NCBI GenBank assembly: GCA_023301585.1
Contig: JAMASZ010000111.1
Coordinates: 1-43,492 of the forward strand
Source: Alphaproteobacteria bacterium
Lineage (GTDB): Bacteria; Pseudomonadota; Alphaproteobacteria; Micavibrionales; Micavibrionaceae
Length of the DNA stretch: 43,492 nucleotides
Direction: 5' to 3'
Shown here: one piece after another, positions 1-8,526 of the stretch
Numbering within the stretch: the stretch's first letter is position 1
Layout of the letters: every line of letters starts with the position of its first letter
Position numbers and translations under genes: made by a program
The notes under the pieces: generated by a model
Database searches by the model: none
What the model saw: only the letters and a program-made list of their open reading frames with translations
What the model was told of the DNA's origin: nothing

Positions 1-429
1 TCTGTATCTGTATCTGTATCTGTATCTGTAACTGAAACTGTAACTGTATCTGAAGGCTCTCACGAGCTTGAGCCAGAACAAGTCTGGCACGACAGTCAAA
101 GAAATATTATCTCTGACGCTTACAATAAATCAATTGAAAATACTGACAAACCAAAATTCACAAAGTGGACTGACAAGCGAATAGGAAAATTAAAAACTAG
201 ATGCCTTGATGATCCCTTAAGAGATTTGAGTTGGTGGCTTGGATTGATGGAGTCAATACCGTTCAACTTGGCCGCCTATGAGGGCGACTGGTTTACATTA
301 GATTTTTTACTAAAAAACGATGAGAATATTGTGAAATATTGTGAAGGCAATTATTCAAGATCGTTCAGCAAGTCAATTAATAAGAAAACTCTCAAAGAGC
401 AAGCGGAGAACTTTGTCAATGGAAGCTAA
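1..429 (+). CDS. Phage replication initiation protein, C-terminal part (continues from 43028-43492 across the circular junction)
   Basis: Frame 1 is open from base 1 (SVSVSVSVSVTETVTVSEGSHELEPEQVW...) to the stop at 427-429; the ORF at 43028 ends in the same Ser-Val repeat in a compatible frame. Confidence 0.75.
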   Translation, partial: SVSVSVSVSVTETVTVSEGSHELEPEQVWHDSQRNIISDAYNKSIENTDKPKFTKWTDKRIGKLKTRCLDDPLRDLSWWLGLMESIPFNLAAYEGDWFTLDFLLKNDENIVKYCEGNYSRSFSKSINKKTLKEQAENFVNGS

Positions 430-796
430 AAAAAATAAAATGATCAGGGCTGTTGTTTTTGTGAATATCCGGAAAATGTTATTGCTTGGATTGGATCGAA
501 CCCCGTTTGTTCGTGATCTGGATGAGCGAGACTTGATGTGCGAGACGTATGTCGAAGCACTTGAGGACGCAAAATTCACAGATGCTGATGAGCCTAGAAT
601 ATCCGCTTGCTGGAGGGCAATGAGGCGGACTCAGACAAAATGGTTTAGCCCTCCGCAGTTAATATCTGCAATCAGGACAACATATCGGCCGGAATTTCCA
701 TCCCTCCCAAATATGAGCGATGAAAAGAGAAATGAAAATTTACTAAGACTTGGAGAAATGATGAAAGAATTGAAAATTAATGGTGAAAAAAAATGA
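419..796 (+). CDS. Hypothetical phage protein, possibly replication accessory
   Basis: ORF with ATG at 419 overlapping the upstream stop; sits directly after the replication initiator; function inferred only from position. Confidence 0.6.
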   Translation: MEAKKNKMIRAVVFVNIRKMLLLGLDRTPFVRDLDERDLMCETYVEALEDAKFTDADEPRISACWRAMRRTQTKWFSPPQLISAIRTTYRPEFPSLPNMSDEKRNENLLRLGEMMKELKINGEKK

Positions 797-1320
797 ATAG
801 CCAATTAGAAAATATAACGAAAAAAGCCGCGGCTTTTGCCGCTCGAAAGCATTCAGAAATAAATCAAGTAAGAAAGTACACCGGCAGGCCATACATTGAG
901 CACCCTGCCGATGTCGCCAGAATTGTATCAGAGGTTTGCACTGATCCTGTTTTAATCGCCGCTTGCTGGCTTCATGACACGATTGAGGACACAAAAACAA
1001 CGAATGCTGAGATTTTATCTGAGTTTGGAGAGAAGGTGGCCGGCCTTGTTTATGGCCTTACAGACTTGAGCAAGCCTGATGACGGGAATCGAAAGATCAG
1101 GAAGGCGATTGACAGAGCAAAATTAAGGGCTTGTTGCAATGGTGTCAAAACAATAAAAATTGCTGACTTAATTCATAATTTTGAAAGCATTGTTGAGCAT
1201 GATCCAAAATTTGCAAAAGTTTTTGTTGACGAAATGAGATTGCTTTTGCCTGCCTTAGTGGGTGGAGATAGGATTTTGTGGCATAGAGCCGCTAAGCTAG
1301 TCACAAACTTTAATAATTAA
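793..1320 (+). CDS. HD-domain phosphohydrolase, SpoT/MESH1-like (putative small alarmone hydrolase)
   Basis: Motifs RKYTGRPYIEHPADVARIV, AACWLHDTIEDT (HDxxED) and KIADLIHN, typical of the RelA/SpoT hydrolase HD fold. Confidence 0.85.
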   Translation: MNSQLENITKKAAAFAARKHSEINQVRKYTGRPYIEHPADVARIVSEVCTDPVLIAACWLHDTIEDTKTTNAEILSEFGEKVAGLVYGLTDLSKPDDGNRKIRKAIDRAKLRACCNGVKTIKIADLIHNFESIVEHDPKFAKVFVDEMRLLLPALVGGDRILWHRAAKLVTNFNN

Positions 1321-1325
1321 AAAAG

Positions 1326-1598
1326 GTGATAAAATTGAACAGATATAAAAATGAAAAAAAGGTTGTGTTTGCCTTGCTTGCTTTTGGATCGATTCATACT
1401 TTTGATAATCGATGCCGCTTATACAGCAATCAAGTTTCTGACGTGATAAGAAACTTATTAAATCGCGGATGGATAATAAAATCGAATAAGCATAAAAACT
1501 TAACAGTCACATATCATTTTATTAGCTATCCAAAAAGCCAATGCGAGCACGCAAAAAAGATGATTTCAATGAATATCCGAGGTTTCAAGAATGTCTGA
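1326..1598 (+). CDS. Hypothetical protein, possibly winged-helix-like
   Basis: 90 aa ORF in a tightly packed operon; basic, HTH-like composition. Confidence 0.55.
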   Translation: MIKLNRYKNEKKVVFALLAFGSIHTFDNRCRLYSNQVSDVIRNLLNRGWIIKSNKHKNLTVTYHFISYPKSQCEHAKKMISMNIRGFKNV

Positions 1599-2115
1599 TC
1601 AATATCACATAAACTCAAAAGATGCCTTGCAATGGGTATGTCAAGAGATTCACGCGTTGCCGGTTGATGGGTCGTTTAAGGTCACAATATCCAAGATACC
1701 AAACAAGCGGACTTTGACTCAAAATAGCGCCATACACAAATATTTCACAATTCTCGCTGAAGGTTTAAACGATGCCGGTTACAGTTTTAATCGAATAATA
1801 TTAAGGCGGCCTTATAATTTCATAAGGAAAAAAAGAAAGGAAATATCACAGCTTGAGCCGCACCCGTACACGCAAGGATATTTGAAGGCGCTTGATGACA
1901 TTCTTGCCCTTTTGCCTAGAGTCATTGTGTCTTGGACTGGCGACACTGTGAAAGACTTTTTATGGCGTCCAGTTCAGGAGTCAATTTGCTCAAAACAATC
2001 AACAACGGAGCTTAATCGAGATGAGTGCTCAAAGGTTTATGATGAGCTGAACCGACTTACGGCGTCCGAGTTTGGCATAAGTATTGAATTTCCATCCAAG
2101 AAAAATAAAAAATAA
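1591..2115 (+). CDS. NinB-like recombination protein
   Basis: KRTLTQNSAIHKYFTILAEGLNDAGY ... WTGDTVKDFLWRPVQ ... STTELNRDECSKVYDELNR, typical of the NinB-like phage family; 7 kb from the rest of recombination genes but adjacent to ninG. Confidence 0.65.
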   Translation: MSDQYHINSKDALQWVCQEIHALPVDGSFKVTISKIPNKRTLTQNSAIHKYFTILAEGLNDAGYSFNRIILRRPYNFIRKKRKEISQLEPHPYTQGYLKALDDILALLPRVIVSWTGDTVKDFLWRPVQESICSKQSTTELNRDECSKVYDELNRLTASEFGISIEFPSKKNKK

Positions 2116-2129
2116 AATAGGTGAATTAA

Positions 2130-2477
2130 ATGTTATTTGACAGTGAAGATTATTCAGGACTTAAGACGCCAAAATGTAAGGGTGGAGATATTAAGTCAAT
2201 TCGCAGGCGCGCAATGAGAAGAAAAAGCGGCATAGATCCGTTTTACAAATTCGGGACATCTAAAGACCCTTATTTGATCGATGTTGATTTTTATGAGCCT
2301 ACTCCAAGTTATATCTCACAAGATCAAGCTTTAAATATGTGTTCGTCATCAGAATCAATCAGTGATTGTTGCTCAATTATTTCAGAGTCATCAAAATCAA
2401 ACTATGATCACTTTATTTCATCAAGTAGGAAAAAACAAAAAGACACTTACACTTGGAATCTTGAGAGTTTTTCATAA
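2130..2477 (+). CDS. Hypothetical protein
   Basis: 115 aa ORF between ninB-like and ninG, ATG overlapping operon spacing. Confidence 0.5.
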   Translation: MLFDSEDYSGLKTPKCKGGDIKSIRRRAMRRKSGIDPFYKFGTSKDPYLIDVDFYEPTPSYISQDQALNMCSSSESISDCCSIISESSKSNYDHFISSSRKKQKDTYTWNLESFS

Positions 2478-3079
2478 TGGGTGTTTCCGTAAAAAGGTGC
2501 ACTCAGTGCAAGGAATATTTCAAGGTTGGCCTAAAAACTTGGAAAATATACCCGTTTGGCTCTTTTCATAATGAGTCTTGCGCGTCAAAGGGGCGTAAAA
2601 GGGCTCTTAAAATTGGCGTTAATCATGTTAAGAAATTGAGAAAAAAACGAAACTCAGAATGGGGTGAGCGAAAAGAGAAGATGCTTGGCATAAGACATCA
2701 AGAGAAATTAACTCAAGCCGTAATAAATAAGTATGTAAGGGAGCGAGATCGATTCAATGAGAGAGGCTGCATATCGTGCGGAAATCCGATTGATTACACT
2801 CCGAGGATCGGTGGCGCGTGCGATGCCGGACACTACAAAACACAAAAGGCGCACCCTGAAATAAGATTTAACGTAAATAATATTAACGCTGAATGCAAAC
2901 ATTGCAATAATTTCAATCAGGATCACATTATCTCTATGGCCGTTAACATTGCGAGAAGGTACGGCAGGGATCGTCTTGATTGGCTGAATAGTCACCACAA
3001 GCTTAAAAAATACACAATCGATGATCACAAAAGAATCAGGGAGCTTGCGAGAGCTAGAATGAAAAGGTATTTGAAATAA
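2477..3079 (+). CDS. ninG: NinG/Rap-like recombination endonuclease
   Basis: N-terminal KRCTQCKEYF zinc-like motif, GCISCGNPIDY...CDAGHYKTQKAHPEIRFNVNNINAECKHCNNF typical of NinG. Confidence 0.9.
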   Translation: MGVSVKRCTQCKEYFKVGLKTWKIYPFGSFHNESCASKGRKRALKIGVNHVKKLRKKRNSEWGERKEKMLGIRHQEKLTQAVINKYVRERDRFNERGCISCGNPIDYTPRIGGACDAGHYKTQKAHPEIRFNVNNINAECKHCNNFNQDHIISMAVNIARRYGRDRLDWLNSHHKLKKYTIDDHKRIRELARARMKRYLK

Positions 3080-3173
3080 ATAATACATTTACAAATGTTT
3101 ATTTTTAATGTAGATTGTTTTTATTGGGTTTTCATAGTCATGCTCAGTAATTCCTTTTTTAGTTAGTTTGTTG

Positions 3174-3208
3174 CCCTCATCGCGTCAATTGCTTTGAGGG
3201 TTTTTTTT
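3174..3208 (+). terminator. Rho-independent terminator after ninG
   Basis: CCCTCA (3174-3179) / TGAGGG (3195-3200) followed by TTTTTTTT. Confidence 0.7.
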
Positions 3209-3301
3209 GTTTCAATGAATTGCAATCGTCTAAAATGATTTATTTTTAATAATGTGTTAGCATTATGTGAAAGCAAATCAACCTGTTTATAATCTTGTTT
3301 T

Positions 3302-3727
3302 ATGTCGAGAAATCAAAGACTTAAATTCTGTGAACCAATAAGACTAAATGAAAGCTATTCATTTTTAGTTGATACCAGTGATCGAGATTATTCCATTGGG
3401 TGGGCTGTCACTTTTACAGGTAAAGATTGCATAACCGCGACTGATTCAATATTTGAATATGATTTGTCTGGTGAGTTTATTGAGGCCAGACCTATTGACG
3501 GCAGCCAAGACGATCAGTTTACAGTAGAGACATCAAGTGGCGAGATTGTTATTGCTGCGCTAAGGGTTTCAATATCCGATGAAGATATAAGACGGATTAT
3601 TTCCGATCTCTCAATAGATCGTTTTTATGTGGGGCTGCATGTCGCTCAATTGGTTGATGGCGGCATTCAAGAGCACCTCATAACCTCCGCTCAAATAAAA
3701 ACTGAAAGGGTCATAAATGAGCGGTGA
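3302..3727 (+). CDS. Hypothetical protein, first gene of the pre-terminase fibre-like cassette
   Basis: 141 aa ORF, overlaps next ORF. Confidence 0.55.
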   Translation: MSRNQRLKFCEPIRLNESYSFLVDTSDRDYSIGWAVTFTGKDCITATDSIFEYDLSGEFIEARPIDGSQDDQFTVETSSGEIVIAALRVSISDEDIRRIISDLSIDRFYVGLHVAQLVDGGIQEHLITSAQIKTERVINER

Positions 3728-3983
3728 CACAAAGATAATTCAAGCAAAAAGAAATATTGAGATTTTAAGCAAGAGAAATGATGTTCTAGTTTCACCTAGA
3801 TTGATCGAGATTGTTGTGATTGAATCTAAGCGAGGAGAGCGCGGCAGAGACGGGCAAAGTGCCGAGCAGCTTCTTTCTCAAGTTTCCGCTCTTGAGGTTG
3901 CGACTCAACAAGCAAACGACGAGCTGAGTATTGCAATTCAGCAAGTAAACGATGCAAACGGCATCAAAACAAACGATTGGTAA
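3717..3983 (+). CDS. Short fibre-like protein with collagen-like GERGRDGQ segment
   Basis: GERGRDGQSAEQL followed by predicted coiled-coil (ALEVATQQANDELSIAIQQVNDAN). Confidence 0.55.
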   Translation: MSGDTKIIQAKRNIEILSKRNDVLVSPRLIEIVVIESKRGERGRDGQSAEQLLSQVSALEVATQQANDELSIAIQQVNDANGIKTNDW

Positions 3984-3990
3984 TTAAAAA

Positions 3991-4533
3991 ATGAGAATAC
4001 ATCAAGTCACAACGCTGCCGGCAACTCTTGAGGCTGACGCGTTATATCTGGTTTTAAATGGCACTTTTTGCGAAACATTTGTAACTGACAACAGCGGCGT
4101 CGGCCGATTGGTCGGAAACTCAACAATGATCAATCAGTTGATCACTGATGCCACTGCTGCCCTCTCTGGTTTTCTTTTTGTTGCTGACATTGCCGGCCGA
4201 GATGGTCTGAGCCCGACTAGCAATCAACTTGCCCTTGTTACTGACGCGTCAGCGGATGCCTCGGTTGATTCTGGTGCGGCAATGTATGCTTACAGCTTGA
4301 CCGATGACAGTTGGACAAAAATCACGGAGTTTGAGAGCTTCAATGAGAATGTTGTTCTTGATTACAATAATCTACAGAACGCGCCAACATCAACAGCGGC
4401 GGCCATAGATTCCGCTGTTGCACAATCGCACACGCACACAAACAAAACTCAACTTGATTTGATTGGCGGAACAGCAACAGACCCAACATACAACGGACTG
4501 CCTGTTTCAGTTTTAGCAACAAATAATTGGTAA
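3991..4533 (+). CDS. Putative fibre/virion protein
   Basis: N-terminus HQVTTLPATLEADALYLVLNGTFCETFVTDNSG is paralogous to the next gene's N-terminus. Confidence 0.55.
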   Translation: MRIHQVTTLPATLEADALYLVLNGTFCETFVTDNSGVGRLVGNSTMINQLITDATAALSGFLFVADIAGRDGLSPTSNQLALVTDASADASVDSGAAMYAYSLTDDSWTKITEFESFNENVVLDYNNLQNAPTSTAAAIDSAVAQSHTHTNKTQLDLIGGTATDPTYNGLPVSVLATNNW

Positions 4534-4534
4534 G

Positions 4535-6139
4535 ATGGCAAAGTCTCAGAAGGTAGTTGCGGCGCTACCATCAACGCTTGAGCCGAGCACGGTTTATTAT
4601 GTCAGGGTTGGTGACGGTTTTGATATTTATGTGACCGACAACACATCAAGTCCAATTGCTAGGCCATTGAACGCCGAAATAAATCAACCGGACGTGAGTG
4701 AGTCGCCGATTGCAACTGTTGCTGACGCACAAGGGTCAACGCTAGGGCTTGAGCAAGGCTTGCTTGCCAACTCAGGTCAGCCAGCATTAACAGTTTTGGC
4801 AGTTGGTTACACAAACACCGGTAGATTTCAGGGCATCTCATTGGGCGCTGGAAACGTAATCGAGGTTTTTGCATCAGGCTCAGACTTTAATTCTGGAAAT
4901 GTTCTTTATCGAGAGTTTATGTCTCTTGGAGAGCCAATTGTTTTCTCTGGCATTGATAACGGCGCAATCATAACCTCAACTCAAGGATTTTATGGTTTTA
5001 GTGAGGGCGTCAATGGTGGCAATGAGTCTCCAATGCCATTACTCAGCTTTGGCCTTTCATTTGACTTCACTTTCTTTTTTGGTTTTAGAAATTTTGGCTC
5101 GGCAACAAACTTGAATGAGGGCTTGATTCATGTGGTTAATGGATCAATTGGAAATACAATCAAGCTTACAGACGGATCAGGTAACGTTATTGACGGCCAA
5201 GAAAATATAACTCTTGAGCCTTGGGAATATGTCGAATTACACGGAACAGGTGTCAGAGAGTATATTCTTGAGGGTGACAATCCAATGATGGCTTGCACAA
5301 ACGCGAATATGGATGTAACTCAGTTTTATGATTCAAGATTAATAATGCCATTATCAAATGATCTTATTTCTTGGCCTAGATCGGGTGATTTCTCAACTCC
5401 GTTTGATAACGTTGTGACTAATTATTATGTAAGGGATGGTGCAAGCGGAAATTTCACCACAAGCGCCGGCGCACCAACTGCGATTGATTCGGTTACGGGC
5501 GCAACAGACCAAGATTATGAGCCGAACGGAGCAACGCGGACTCTGGTTGGCGGACTTGGAACTTGGTACTCTGGAGCGGATAGCGCCGGATTAGAGGCGA
5601 CGCCTGCAATGCCGGTAAGCGCAATGTCTCAGGTTGTTGCTCAACCATTATTCATAGCTGACAACGGTGACGGCGGAAACTCTGGAGTTGCAATAGCGAG
5701 CCCGTATGAGGGAACAGCAAAAATATACTCTTGGAATGACGCAACACAGACAATTGATTTGGAGTATGAGATTGCTTTAACCAGAACAAACGTCACGGTG
5801 ACTAGCCAAGAGGATCAATTGCATCCGGCGGCCGGACTTGTTGCAAATGAAGGTTCAGCAACCGCAACTTTGAATGGACAGTTAAACGCTGGAGTGATTA
5901 TTGCTGATGTGCCGATCACCGTTGTAGTGCAAAATGGCCTTCCAACTCTTGCGCCAACTATAAGAAGCCAGAACGGAACAACAGACACGGCAATAATAAG
6001 TGATGATGATGAAACCTTATCTCTTGGCTGGACTCCAGAATTGAGACGGGCTGTCATTAGATTGAACCCTGATGATGATATTATTTACAGACAAACAATT
6101 GCAGCCGGTGGCGGCTCTGACGTATGGGTTGAGGTATAG
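4535..6139 (+). CDS. Putative fibre/virion surface protein (534 aa)
   Basis: N-terminus VVAALPSTLEPSTVYYVRVGDGFDIYVTDNTSS; long beta-rich, Gly/Asn/Thr-rich sequence. Confidence 0.6.
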   Translation: MAKSQKVVAALPSTLEPSTVYYVRVGDGFDIYVTDNTSSPIARPLNAEINQPDVSESPIATVADAQGSTLGLEQGLLANSGQPALTVLAVGYTNTGRFQGISLGAGNVIEVFASGSDFNSGNVLYREFMSLGEPIVFSGIDNGAIITSTQGFYGFSEGVNGGNESPMPLLSFGLSFDFTFFFGFRNFGSATNLNEGLIHVVNGSIGNTIKLTDGSGNVIDGQENITLEPWEYVELHGTGVREYILEGDNPMMACTNANMDVTQFYDSRLIMPLSNDLISWPRSGDFSTPFDNVVTNYYVRDGASGNFTTSAGAPTAIDSVTGATDQDYEPNGATRTLVGGLGTWYSGADSAGLEATPAMPVSAMSQVVAQPLFIADNGDGGNSGVAIASPYEGTAKIYSWNDATQTIDLEYEIALTRTNVTVTSQEDQLHPAAGLVANEGSATATLNGQLNAGVIIADVPITVVVQNGLPTLAPTIRSQNGTTDTAIISDDDETLSLGWTPELRRAVIRLNPDDDIIYRQTIAAGGGSDVWVEV

Positions 6140-6145
6140 ATTAAA

Positions 6146-6478
6146 ATGAACTTAAATATTGAGCTAGATGAGGCCGTAATTATTGGGCTTGCAAAATCAA
6201 GGGGATGGACTGAGTTTGTGGATGACACTCAAGCTGAGCTTGTTGGTGATGAATATCCCCAGATAGCAAACCCAGTCACGGCAATTCAATTCTCTCAACA
6301 GGTCGCGCAAGAGTTTATCAAACAGCACGTATTGAGTGTGGGCTATAAATTAATAGTTGGTAGGTATGAAAGCATATTCTCATCAATTGAGGGTGCAATT
6401 AAAAGTGGATCATTCGATCAATTAATATTGGACGGTGATTTTGAAAAGATCAATGAGCTAGTCAGGCAAGATTTATAA
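6146..6478 (+). CDS. Hypothetical phage protein
   Basis: 110 aa ORF between fibre-like cassette and small terminase. Confidence 0.5.
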   Translation: MNLNIELDEAVIIGLAKSRGWTEFVDDTQAELVGDEYPQIANPVTAIQFSQQVAQEFIKQHVLSVGYKLIVGRYESIFSSIEGAIKSGSFDQLILDGDFEKINELVRQDL

Positions 6479-6518
6479 TACTTACTGATTACTGTGACAA
6501 TTAGCGAGGCAAAGCGAA

Positions 6519-7025
6519 ATGAGTCAGAGAAGCCCCACAAGCATAGAATGCACAAATTATGCTGAGGCATTTATTCTACATAACGATAGAACAAAAGCGT
6601 TTAAATGTGCATTTCCTAAATCAAAGGCCAGTCCGCACGCTTTAAATGTCGCGGCTAATAAATTTCATGGATTGCCTGAGGTTCGCCTTAGGATTAGCGA
6701 GTTGCGTGAATCTATGCAAGAAAACGCAAAGGAAAAAGCCATTTACACGTTAGAGGATAAGCAACGTTGGCTCGTAAATATAATTACATACGGTATGCAA
6801 GAGGAGGGAGTTCCTCAGCACCCTGACGACATGAGTGATCCTGAGTTAAGGCAAAGACACCCATCATCGGCCGTGGCCGGCATTAAGGTCTTGAATGAGA
6901 TGGACGGTGACAACGCTGTTGTGAAATCAAAAATTGATGTTCAGGCTGAAGTTGTAACGGTTGAAATGGATGAGAATGAGTTTATTGAGGCTAGAAAAAA
7001 GGCTCTTTTAGATGACGATTGCTGA
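6519..7025 (+). CDS. terS: Terminase small subunit
   Basis: AFILHNDRTKAFKCAFPKSKA... N-terminal HTH-like pattern, immediately upstream of and overlapping the large terminase. Confidence 0.75.
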   Translation: MSQRSPTSIECTNYAEAFILHNDRTKAFKCAFPKSKASPHALNVAANKFHGLPEVRLRISELRESMQENAKEKAIYTLEDKQRWLVNIITYGMQEEGVPQHPDDMSDPELRQRHPSSAVAGIKVLNEMDGDNAVVKSKIDVQAEVVTVEMDENEFIEARKKALLDDDC

Positions 7026-8526
7026 AGCAAAAAAAACCTTTGCAAGAAAAAAGGAGTGTGAGCTTGACGGCTTATATTTTAATAGACTGTTTTTCAAGCA
7101 AAGAATGGGCTCGAAAATGGTTGTTGGTGGTCATCACCGAGCTATTCAAAACGCTTTGGATAGAACTATGCTACCTCCTAGCCATGATGACTTTATTCCT
7201 CGCCTGATTATCAATGTCCCCCCCGGCTACAGTAAGACAGAGATTTGCTCGATTGCACATGTTGCGAGGGGTTTGGCTATCAACTCAGGAGCTAGATTTT
7301 TAAACCTGTCATACTCTGATAACCTAGTTTTACTTAACAGTAATGCGGCGCGTGAGATTGTTAAATCAAAACTGTATCAATCCATGTGGCCGGTTGAAAT
7401 TAAGGCTGACACTGACTCTAAAAAGATTTGGCACACGTCAAAGAATGGCGGAGTCACAGCGACATCATCTCAAGGTCAGGTTACTGGCTTTCGTGCTGGA
7501 CACATGGATCATGAGATTTATACCGGCTCGCTAATGATTGATGATCCGGTAAAGCCTGATGATGCTTATAGCGAGGTCGTAAGAAATAAAGTAAATAATT
7601 CTTACAATGAGACTATTGCGAGCAGGGTGGCAATCGAAACGAACCCGATAATTGTAATCATGCAACGCATCCACTGGGATGATTTGAGCGGCTACCTGTT
7701 GCGCGGAGGCTCTGGCGAATATTGGCATCACCTGAATTTACCGGTGATAATTGACAATTCAAAGGAGTACCCTGAGGAATATACTCACGGAATAGAGCTT
7801 TATCATGGCTTAGATGATGGCTGGTTATGGCCTTTCAAGCATAACGAAAGTCATGAGGCAACATTGAGGTCACATCGGCGCAAGTGGTCGGCGCAATACA
7901 TGCAAGAACCAACCAAGCGAAACGAGGAAACAGCTCTTTGGAGTGAGAAACTAATCTCAAAGGCCAGAGAATCGCTCATTGACTTGAGTGGCACAAAAGA
8001 GAGAACGATTGTGGCGGTTGATCCAGCGACCACAAACACGGAGGCATCAGATGAGCATGGCATCATAGTAGCCAGCAAATACGACAACGGAGGCTATACC
8101 GTTGATGCTGATTTTAGTAAAAAAGGCTCTCCTTTGACTTGGGCTGAGGCGGTGATTGCTGCCTATGATCAGAATGATGGTGACGCGGTAATCATTGAGA
8201 CCAATCAGGGCGGCGACCTATGTGAAAGCAATCTAAGAAACGCTGGCTTTAAGGGGCGCATCATCCGCGTACACGCAAAGAAAGGCAAAACCCTAAGGGC
8301 TGAGCCCGTTGTTGCTTTATATGAGCAATTTCTTGTACAACACAAGGCCGGCTTGATAGACTTAGAAGATGAGCAGCTTGACTTTGATCCGGTTACACAA
8401 AAGTCAGCAGGCAAATCGCCAAACAGGGTTGATGCTGTGGTTTACGCATTAACTGAGCTTGCCGACCTTGGTGACAATACTGAGGAGTGGTTGAAAGCAG
8501 CAATCAAAGAGAACGATTATGACTAA
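7012..8526 (+). CDS. terL: Terminase large subunit
   Basis: Walker A-like VPPGYSKTE, LMIDDPVKPDDA, and RNaseH-like nuclease segment TIVAVDPATTNTEASDEHGI. Confidence 0.92.
   Translation: MTIAEAKKTFARKKECELDGLYFNRLFFKQRMGSKMVVGGHHRAIQNALDRTMLPPSHDDFIPRLIINVPPGYSKTEICSIAHVARGLAINSGARFLNLSYSDNLVLLNSNAAREIVKSKLYQSMWPVEIKADTDSKKIWHTSKNGGVTATSSQGQVTGFRAGHMDHEIYTGSLMIDDPVKPDDAYSEVVRNKVNNSYNETIASRVAIETNPIIVIMQRIHWDDLSGYLLRGGSGEYWHHLNLPVIIDNSKEYPEEYTHGIELYHGLDDGWLWPFKHNESHEATLRSHRRKWSAQYMQEPTKRNEETALWSEKLISKARESLIDLSGTKERTIVAVDPATTNTEASDEHGIIVASKYDNGGYTVDADFSKKGSPLTWAEAVIAAYDQNDGDAVIIETNQGGDLCESNLRNAGFKGRIIRVHAKKGKTLRAEPVVALYEQFLVQHKAGLIDLEDEQLDFDPVTQKSAGKSPNRVDAVVYALTELADLGDNTEEWLKAAIKENDYD

Noticed and set aside
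1-30. Terminal repeat as a packaging (cos or DTR) end
   Set aside because: It is a 6 bp microsatellite inside a gene read in frame across both ends; better explained by circular assembly opened in a repeat.
2708-3088. 126 aa ORF on the minus strand
   Set aside because: Fully antisense to ninG, which has clear family motifs.
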